This document shows, in pieces, positions 5,969 through 10,936 of a DNA stretch of 10,936 bases. Where the stretch lies: NCBI GenBank assembly GCA_900546495.1, contig URDN01000063.1:1-10936 (forward strand), given 5' to 3'. Source of the DNA: an uncultured Lachnospiraceae bacterium. GTDB lineage: Bacteria; Bacillota; Clostridia; Lachnospirales; Lachnospiraceae. How positions within the stretch are numbered: position 1 is the first letter of the stretch; each line of letters starts with the position of its first letter. The translations under genes were made by a program, and so were the position numbers. The notes under the pieces were generated by a model, which searched no databases, was not told the DNA's origin, and worked only from the letters and a program-made list of their open reading frames with translations.

Positions 5969-6157
5969 TAAAATAAAGTTCTGATTTCTTGAGGATATGC
6001 GGTTTGTTTGGACTCGCGTTGGCATGTTAGAAACACATCCGGTCTACGCATCAGACAGCCGTCACAATTTCCTTTTGTCTATTTCCAAAATATACCATAT
6101 ATCCTCATTTCATACAACTATTTCCGTAAGATTACATTATGATTTATGTGTGTCTTT
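5969..6157. other. Non-coding region between the GH13 stop and the blaI-like promoter
   Basis: This is the upstream half of a 362-nt gap (5796-6157). I see no convincing terminator for the GH13 gene. The patch 5990-6066 is clearly richer in G and C than its surroundings and contains a short imperfect hairpin (GTCT/AGAC around 6042-6056). A 40-codon minus ORF (6051-5929) crosses this patch but has no ribosome site and runs into the promoter, so it is not called as a gene. Confidence 0.4.
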
Positions 6158-8266
6158 TTAGTCCTCTCCTGTAAGATGTCGTAAAATTACCGCAGAATAT
6201 TTTGGCAAAATCAGATTGAGGTAGCTTCCCTCCACCTGATAAGCCACGGGTGCCATGGAATAATTATCTTCTGTGGAGTACATGATCTGTGTCAGCTGAC
6301 AGCTTTTCGGTACTCCGGCTCCACACACACCGACCTCAATACTTCTTGTATAACCATCATTGTTGATAACAATAATAAACTGCTGTTCGCGATTGAAACG
6401 TGTGTAACAGAGAATATTTCGGTCTCCATGCAGGAACTTCACCGAACCGGTACGAAGCGCCGGATTTTCACGATGAATCCGAATCATATCACGATGGAAA
6501 CGAATCAGCATTTTATCCTCTTTGCCCCACGGATACGTACGACGGTTATCCGGATCGGTAAATCCGCACAGACCTGCTTCATCGCCATAATACAGTGTCG
6601 GTGCTCCCGGCCATGTCATCTGTACCACAACAGCCTCTTTCATCACACCACGATTGATACCTTCGGACGCCGCCTGTGTTCCCAGATTGACTGCACGACC
6701 GACTTTGTGGTTTGTACGTGTCAGGAAACGGGAATGATCGTGGTTGGAAAGCTGGTTCATTGCACACTGTAAAGACGGGGTTCCAAAACTCGCCATATAA
6801 TGTGTCATCGCATTTTCAAAGTTTTCAATATTTCCCAACATGTAATCTTTGTATTCATCACTATGTTTTTCCATACCGGTCAAGAACCATGTCAGCGGTT
6901 CCATGAACGCATCATAGTTCATAACGCTGTCCCACTGATCCCCACGCAGCCATTCCTTCGGATCTCCGTAATGTTCTGCAAGAATCAATGCCTCCGGATT
7001 TGCCTCTTTGACTGCTTTTCGAAATTTCTTCCAGAACTGGTGATTGTATTCCTGACTGTGTCCCAGATCTGCTGCCACATCCAGACGCCATCCATCGGCA
7101 TTGTACGGCGGGGAAACCCATTTTTTCGCAACACCAAGTACATATTCTTCTAATTCCGGTGACTCCTCATAATTCAACTTTGGCAAAGTATCGTGTCCCC
7201 ACCATCCTTCGTAAGTCACATTATTCGGAAAAGCATCATCATTCTGAAAATGGAAATAACTGTGATACGGACTGTCTTTTGTCGCAAAGGCACCCGGCTC
7301 AAAATCTGCGGCATCGTCATAAATTTTTTCACGGTCTAACCATTTATTAAAGGATCCGCAATGGTTGAATACACCATCCAGAATCACACGCATACCACGT
7401 CTGTGCGCCTCCTCCACCAGTTTGATAAACAGTTCATTGCTGGCTTCCAGATTCTTTTTATTCGTCACACGCGCTTTGTAAAGAGATGCCTGAGAATTAT
7501 CATTGCACCATTCCGGCAGCGGCTCGCCGCCATCTTCCACGATCACACCAAAATGCGGATCAATATAGTCATAATCCTGTGTATCGTATTTGTGGCTGGA
7601 AGCAGATACAAACAGTGGATTGAAATAAATAACTTCCACACCCAGTTCTTCCAGATAATCCATCTTATCTAAAACGCCCTGCAGATCACCGCCGTAAAAA
7701 TTTGCCACATCGAAATCTTCCGGACATTTGTCCCAGTTCTCTACCTGCTTTGTCTGACGGTTAATGTAATAATATTCGCCAGTTTTTACATCATTGGATT
7801 TGTCTCCATTATAGAAGCGGTCTGTAAAAATCTGATACATTACCGCACCTTTGGACCACTCCGGTGTCGAAAATCCCGGAACGATACAAAATTCATACTG
7901 TGGACGATATTCCCGGGAAACACCTGCCCGGTCATAACTGCAGCGCAGCATACCGGAAACAATTTCAAAATGATACTTATAAGGCTCATTCCCAACCTGA
8001 ACCTCAGCTTCATAATAATCAAAATCACTTTCACGGTCTGCGATCTGCATTTCAATCCGCTTGTCCTCATGACAGAGCACAACCAGATCTACATTGTCTG
8101 CTGCCGTACGAAAACGAAGTTTTACATATTCCCCTGCCTTCGGCTCCGCTGGAATCCGATAATCTGACGTACCGTCAGAGAACAATGCTCTCTTTCTCAA
8201 AATTGGCCGCATCTGCAAGATGTAATTCTCTACACTGTTAAACTTCTGAACTGAATCATATTTCAT
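6158..8266 (-). CDS. GH13 alpha-glucan hydrolase (neopullulanase/cyclomaltodextrinase-like)
   Basis: The enzyme should hydrolyse alpha-1,4 (and perhaps alpha-1,6) bonds in maltodextrins, cyclodextrins or pullulan. It has no signal peptide, so it acts inside the cell on imported oligosaccharides. Numbering from the upstream ATG at 8284: an N-terminal beta domain like CBM34 (about 25-135), then a GH13 barrel starting at WSKGAVMYQIFTDRFYNGD (143-161). The four conserved regions are DGVFNH (303-308), GWRLDVA (398-404, nucleophile D402), ILAEHYG (434-440, acid/base E437) and SNHDHSR (513-519, D516). A C-terminal beta domain covers about 615-708. An extended loop (about 250-280) separates early barrel elements. 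I prefer the ATG at 8266, because GAGG lies 8 nt upstream of it, over the ATG at 8284, which lacks a ribosome site and would add six residues. It is transcribed alone. Exact substrate cannot be decided from sequence alone. Confidence 0.93.
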   Translation of the reverse strand: MKYDSVQKFNSVENYILQMRPILRKRALFSDGTSDYRIPAEPKAGEYVKLRFRTAADNVDLVVLCHEDKRIEMQIADRESDFDYYEAEVQVGNEPYKYHFEIVSGMLRCSYDRAGVSREYRPQYEFCIVPGFSTPEWSKGAVMYQIFTDRFYNGDKSNDVKTGEYYYINRQTKQVENWDKCPEDFDVANFYGGDLQGVLDKMDYLEELGVEVIYFNPLFVSASSHKYDTQDYDYIDPHFGVIVEDGGEPLPEWCNDNSQASLYKARVTNKKNLEASNELFIKLVEEAHRRGMRVILDGVFNHCGSFNKWLDREKIYDDAADFEPGAFATKDSPYHSYFHFQNDDAFPNNVTYEGWWGHDTLPKLNYEESPELEEYVLGVAKKWVSPPYNADGWRLDVAADLGHSQEYNHQFWKKFRKAVKEANPEALILAEHYGDPKEWLRGDQWDSVMNYDAFMEPLTWFLTGMEKHSDEYKDYMLGNIENFENAMTHYMASFGTPSLQCAMNQLSNHDHSRFLTRTNHKVGRAVNLGTQAASEGINRGVMKEAVVVQMTWPGAPTLYYGDEAGLCGFTDPDNRRTYPWGKEDKMLIRFHRDMIRIHRENPALRTGSVKFLHGDRNILCYTRFNREQQFIIVINNDGYTRSIEVGVCGAGVPKSCQLTQIMYSTEDNYSMAPVAYQVEGSYLNLILPKYSAVILRHLTGED

Positions 8267-8308
8267 ATCTTTTTCCTCAAGCATTCAATTATCTTTCTTA
8301 ATTTATGA

Positions 8309-8322
8309 ATAAACGTTTGTAT
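8309..8322. promoter_or_regulatory. Possible LacI/CcpA-family operator upstream of the GH13 gene
   Basis: The 8-bp palindrome AAACGTTT (8311-8318) sits in ATAAACGTTTGTAT, about 45 nt before the preferred GH13 start. It shares the AA-CG-TT core of LacI-family operators such as MalR and cre sites, which commonly control maltodextrin genes, but the outer bases match poorly. I could not pick out a convincing -35/-10 pair for this gene. Confidence 0.32.
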
Positions 8323-8337
8323 TTTTGTATAATGTAA

Positions 8338-8509
8338 GAAATCGGAAAATCTTTTCTCGGCAAGCGATTTAGTGAGTGACTGAATTTCACAAGATTTTGC
8401 GCGAATGGGAAGCGACCAGCGTTTATAGGAGCTGGGAATGAGCGCGATAAAACTCTTGTGAAATAAAGGTAACGAACGACTAGCTGCTGAGAAAAGATTT
8501 TCCGATTTC
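8338..8509. repeat. 172-nt nested palindromic element (MITE-like or long hairpin RNA)
   Basis: The ends are a perfect 21-bp inverted repeat (8338-8358 with 8489-8509, starting GAAATCGGAAAATC), which continues inward for about four pairs. Nested inside are an 11-bp perfect inverted repeat, ATTTCACAAGA (8384-8394) with TCTTGTGAAAT (8454-8464), GCGC-containing pairing (8399-8403 with 8442-8446), and CCAGC (8416-8420) with GCTGG (8431-8435). All share nearly the same centre (about 8424), so the element folds into one long imperfect hairpin in either strand. It contains no ORF. Flanks share only GTA, so a target duplication is not evident. It resembles a non-autonomous mobile or intergenic repeat element; copy number elsewhere is unknown. 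Confidence 0.8.
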
Positions 8510-8512
8510 GTA

Positions 8513-8557
8513 TTTATTCCATAACCTTTTCATATTTATTTTTATTCCATAACCTTT
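8513..8557. repeat. 17-bp direct repeat, two copies 28 bp apart
   Basis: TTTATTCCATAACCTTT occurs at 8513-8529 and again, identical, at 8541-8557. The copies lie directly beside the large palindromic element and before the ftsH terminator tail. It may be slippage, a small duplication linked to insertion of the element, or a tandem binding site. Confidence 0.75.
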
Positions 8558-8568
8558 CGGTTAATCAC

Positions 8569-8608
8569 AAAAAATAAAAGAGACAGCCTGTCGATCTGCT
8601 GTCTCTTT
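8569..8608 (-). terminator. Intrinsic terminator downstream of ftsH
   Basis: On the minus strand AAAGAGACAGC (8608-8598) pairs perfectly with GCTGTCTCTTT (8587-8577) around a 10-nt loop, followed by a T-rich tail (TTTTATTTTTT read through 8569). It is about 215 nt after the ftsH stop. It separates hpt-ftsH from the GH13 gene. Confidence 0.88.
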
Positions 8609-8632
8609 AAAAGGAGAAGGTATTTTTTACTA

Positions 8633-8669
8633 TGGGGGTAGCAAAAAACTATATAATGTATTGGGGGTA
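8633..8669. repeat. Paired TGGGGGTA motif in the ftsH 3' region
   Basis: TGGGGGTA occurs at 8633-8640 and 8662-8669 in the same orientation, 29 bp apart, within otherwise AT-rich DNA. On the minus strand one copy lies in the spacer of a candidate promoter and the other just past its predicted start, so they could be operator half-sites. The remainder of the 8609-8824 gap holds only AT-rich sequence and a 35-codon hydrophobic ORF without a ribosome site. Confidence 0.5.
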
Positions 8670-8676
8670 TTTACAA
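8648..8676 (-). promoter_or_regulatory. Candidate promoter in the ftsH 3' region
   Basis: On the minus strand TTGTAA (8676-8671) and TATAGT (8653-8648) are spaced by 17 nt, with a start near 8641. The strong terminator at 8608-8569 would end such a transcript after about 70 nt, so it would make a small RNA or, with readthrough, feed the GH13 gene. There is no conserved-gene support for it. Confidence 0.35.
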
Positions 8677-8824
8677 GTATTATAATAGCAAATCCCAGTA
8701 AATAAGTGTGCATAAAGTTCACAATTTTCCAATCCATTTTTTGTGCAGTTTGCTAATTACCTTTCAGTCACTCTCTCCAAATTACGCGGTAATACGCACA
8801 ATTTTCATACATATCCCACATTTT

Positions 8825-10687
8825 TTACTCAGCAGACGTTTCCACTTCTTTTCCTTCCACAGTTACCACATCATCGGCTTTCGCCTCAAACAGCGCCTCA
8901 AATTCACTGCGTCCGATTTTTTCTTTTTCCAGAAGAAGATCTGCACAGCGGTACAATACGTCTTCATTTTCACGAATCATCTGGCGCGCTTTATTACTGC
9001 ACTCGTCCAGAATACGTTTTACCTCGCTGTCGATTCTGGCAGCCACATTCTCGCTGTATCCGCGGGTGTGTCCCAGATCTCTGCCGATAAATACTTCTTC
9101 GTCATCATCATAACAGATCATTCCGACATCATCTGACATACCATATTTTGTAACCATCGCTTTTGCCATGGCTGTTGCCTGCTTGATATCCTGAGATGCG
9201 CCTGTAGTGACATCTTCAAAAATCAATTCCTCTGCCACACGACCACCAAAGTCTACGATGATCTCCTGCAGCATCTGTCCCTTTGTGCGGAACATTTCAT
9301 CTTTTTCTGGAAGCGGCATCGTATAACCAGCGGCTCCTGCACCAGTCGGAATGATAGACACAGTATAAACCGGTCCCACATCCGGAAGAAGATGGAACAG
9401 TATTGCATGACCTGCCTCATGGAACGCTGTGATCCGTTTCTCTTTTTCGGAAATCACACGGCTCTTCTTCTCTGCACCGATACCAACTTTGATAAATGCA
9501 TGTTTGATATCGTTCTGGCAGATATACATCCGTTTGTCCTTTGCCGCTATAATAGCAGCCTCGTTTAACAGGTTTTCCAGATCTGCTCCGGTAAATCCTG
9601 CAGTAGTCTGTGCAATCTGTTTGAGATCCACATCATCTGCCAGCGGTTTATTTTTCGCATGTACATTCAGAATCTGCTCTCGACCGCCCACATCCGGACG
9701 GCCAACATATACTTTACGGTCGAAACGTCCCGGACGAAGAAGCGCCGGATCTAAGATATCGACACGGTTTGTTGCTGCGATCACGATAATGCCTTCGTTG
9801 ACACCGAAACCATCCATCTCAACCAGCATCTGGTTCAATGTCTGCTCACGCTCATCATGTCCACCGCCCATACCAGTTCCACGACGGCGTCCCACTGCAT
9901 CGATCTCATCAATAAAGACGATACATGGTGCATGTCTTTTTGCCTCTGCAAACATATCACGGACACGTGAAGCACCGACACCGACAAACATTTCTACAAA
10001 GTCAGAACCTGAGATAGAGAAGAACGGTACGCCCGCTTCTCCGGCTACTGCCTTTGCGATCAGAGTTTTACCGGTTCCAGGAGGTCCCACCAGAATGACA
10101 CCTTTCGGGATACGTGCGCCAAGTTTTGTATACTTGGCAGGATCTTTCAGGAAATCAACCATTCCTTCCAGCTCCTCTTTTTCTTCACTCAATCCGGCTA
10201 CATCACTGAATTTGACGTTGACATTTTCGCCCATGGTCATCTTCGCGCGGCTCTTGCCAAAATTCATCATCTTGGAGTTACTTCCACCACCGGACTGTGC
10301 GGACATGCTCATAATAAAGAAGATCAGGACACCTGCCATCAACAGTGTAGGAAGAATCTGAATCCATACATTTTCTCCCGGCACATCCTTCAGTGTATAA
10401 TCCTCAAAATTTGCCTCTTTGAGCATACTTTCAATCTCTTTGACATCGGAAACACTCATCTGTTCACGGCTTCCGTCATTTAATACAATCGTCAGATTAC
10501 CTGTCGGAACTTCTTCATTCTGACGGATCACAATGGTTTTGACCTGATCACTGTCCAGTTCCTGCTGAAACTCTGTCATAGTGCAGGTATTTGTGTTCAG
10601 ACCGTTACTGCCAAAGGCACGCCATACAAACACAATGATCAGGAAAATAAAGACATATATTCCAAGGCCTCTAAAATTACGTTTCAA
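8825..10687 (-). CDS. ftsH: ATP-dependent membrane zinc metalloprotease FtsH
   Basis: FtsH unfolds and degrades misassembled membrane proteins and short-lived regulators as a membrane-anchored hexamer. The 620-aa protein has the standard order: membrane segment 1 (about 8-25), a periplasm-facing FtsH_ext domain (about 30-105), membrane segment 2 (about 108-128), an AAA+ module with Walker A GPPGTGKT (201-208), pore loop FVGVG (234-238), Walker B VFIDEID (257-263) and the second region of homology ATNRVDILDPALLRPGRFDR (305-324), then the M41 protease domain with HEAGH (423-427) and the third zinc ligand around D500 (TTGASQD). The C-terminus is a short acidic tail. The start is TTG: AAAGGAGGG ends 10 nt upstream, and the first membrane segment follows at once, so later ATGs are unlikely. 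It follows hpt by 126 nt with no clear promoter or terminator between them, matching the widespread tilS-hpt-ftsH cluster. Confidence 0.97.
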   Translation of the reverse strand: MKRNFRGLGIYVFIFLIIVFVWRAFGSNGLNTNTCTMTEFQQELDSDQVKTIVIRQNEEVPTGNLTIVLNDGSREQMSVSDVKEIESMLKEANFEDYTLKDVPGENVWIQILPTLLMAGVLIFFIMSMSAQSGGGSNSKMMNFGKSRAKMTMGENVNVKFSDVAGLSEEKEELEGMVDFLKDPAKYTKLGARIPKGVILVGPPGTGKTLIAKAVAGEAGVPFFSISGSDFVEMFVGVGASRVRDMFAEAKRHAPCIVFIDEIDAVGRRRGTGMGGGHDEREQTLNQMLVEMDGFGVNEGIIVIAATNRVDILDPALLRPGRFDRKVYVGRPDVGGREQILNVHAKNKPLADDVDLKQIAQTTAGFTGADLENLLNEAAIIAAKDKRMYICQNDIKHAFIKVGIGAEKKSRVISEKEKRITAFHEAGHAILFHLLPDVGPVYTVSIIPTGAGAAGYTMPLPEKDEMFRTKGQMLQEIIVDFGGRVAEELIFEDVTTGASQDIKQATAMAKAMVTKYGMSDDVGMICYDDDEEVFIGRDLGHTRGYSENVAARIDSEVKRILDECSNKARQMIRENEDVLYRCADLLLEKEKIGRSEFEALFEAKADDVVTVEGKEVETSAE

Positions 10688-10813
10688 TTTTTAAAGCCCT
10701 CCTTTTTCATATTTCAAAGTTATTCCTTTTCCACTGTAAAGCGGACATTGTCAATCCACCTTCACTGCCTGCTCACGAACTCAGTCACTTTGCAACCAGC
10801 GTTCACACTGAAA

Positions 10814-10936
10814 TTAGTCGTTTTCTACCACGCCTACATACGGCAGGTTGCGGTATTTCTGTGCATAATCCAGACCATAACCTACGACGAACTCATCCGG
10901 GATCTCATATCCTATATAATCAACCGGTACTTCTAC
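10814..10936 (-). CDS. hpt: Hypoxanthine phosphoribosyltransferase, C-terminal 40 residues (partial)
   Basis: Only the last 40 codons are in the window; the gene continues beyond base 10936. The visible end contains VDYIGYEIPDEFVVGYGLDY and then AQKYRNLPYVGVVEND, which matches the C-terminus of bacterial HPRT, including the conserved PDEFVVGYGLDY loop that helps bind the purine and metal. The enzyme salvages hypoxanthine and guanine to IMP and GMP with PRPP in the cytosol. Its position directly upstream of ftsH is the arrangement conserved across Firmicutes, which supports both calls. The 126-nt gap before ftsH has no recognisable terminator, so cotranscription is likely. Confidence 0.95.
   Translation of the reverse strand, partial: VEVPVDYIGYEIPDEFVVGYGLDYAQKYRNLPYVGVVEND

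Noticed and set aside
5929..6051. 40-codon minus-strand ORF (MRRPDVFLTCQRESKQ...)
   Set aside because: It lacks a ribosome site and ends inside the predicted blaI-like promoter and operator.
8630..8737. 35-codon minus-strand ORF encoding a hydrophobic peptide (MDWKIVNFMHTYLLGF...)
   Set aside because: It could be a small membrane protein, but it has no Shine-Dalgarno and overlaps a candidate promoter; unsupported without conservation.
9429..10361. 310-aa plus-strand open frame
   Set aside because: It is antisense to the AAA+ part of ftsH, is rich in Ser, Pro and Arg as expected from a mirrored coding frame, and has no ribosome site.

Overview
The window looks like chromosomal DNA from a low-to-moderate-GC Firmicute, most likely a gut Lachnospiraceae-type clostridium. 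The reasons are the hpt-ftsH order, a BlaI/M56 regulatory pair, an intracellular CBM34-like GH13 enzyme, strong AGGAGG-type ribosome binding sites and sigma-A-like promoters. This is inference from gene content, not a database result. Every gene I can support is on the minus strand, so transcription runs from high to low coordinates. I see no tRNA, rRNA, CRISPR array, transposase or integrase.

Layout from right to left (direction of transcription). (1) 10936-8569: the C-terminus of hpt, then ftsH with a TTG start, its 3' region and a strong intrinsic terminator. (2) 8566-8266: a non-coding stretch with a 172-nt nested hairpin element, short direct repeats and a possible LacI/CcpA-type operator, leading into (3) a 702-aa GH13 alpha-glucan hydrolase (6158-8266). 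(4) 6157-5796: a long leader with a promoter whose -10 region is covered by a BlaI-like inverted repeat, then a blaI-like repressor overlapping an M56 membrane protein whose HExxH motif has become YExxH, closed by a strong terminator at 3902-3944. (5) 3877-2605: an AT-rich island holding its own promoter, a leader of about 160 nt predicted to be structured, a 15-bp hairpin with a U-rich tail, and a GTG-started 352-aa protein whose N-terminal half resembles the PBECR4 (BECR-fold nuclease) family. (6) 2513-1631: a putative Spo0A-box palindrome, a promoter and an unrecognised 245-aa soluble protein. (7) 1409-25: an LCP (LytR-CpsA-Psr) cell-wall ligase translationally coupled to a 66-aa zinc-ribbon protein.

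The housekeeping parts (hpt-ftsH, LCP, GH13) are ordinary. The best candidate for something undescribed is the island at 2605-3877. Its layout (promoter, structured RNA, leaky terminator-like hairpin, nuclease-like ORF, no protein antitoxin ORF) resembles a type III toxin-antitoxin locus, but the protein is not a recognised ToxN/AbiQ-type toxin. I propose it as a hypothesis only. The M56 protein with the altered zinc motif and the large palindromic element upstream of the GH13 gene are the next most interesting items.
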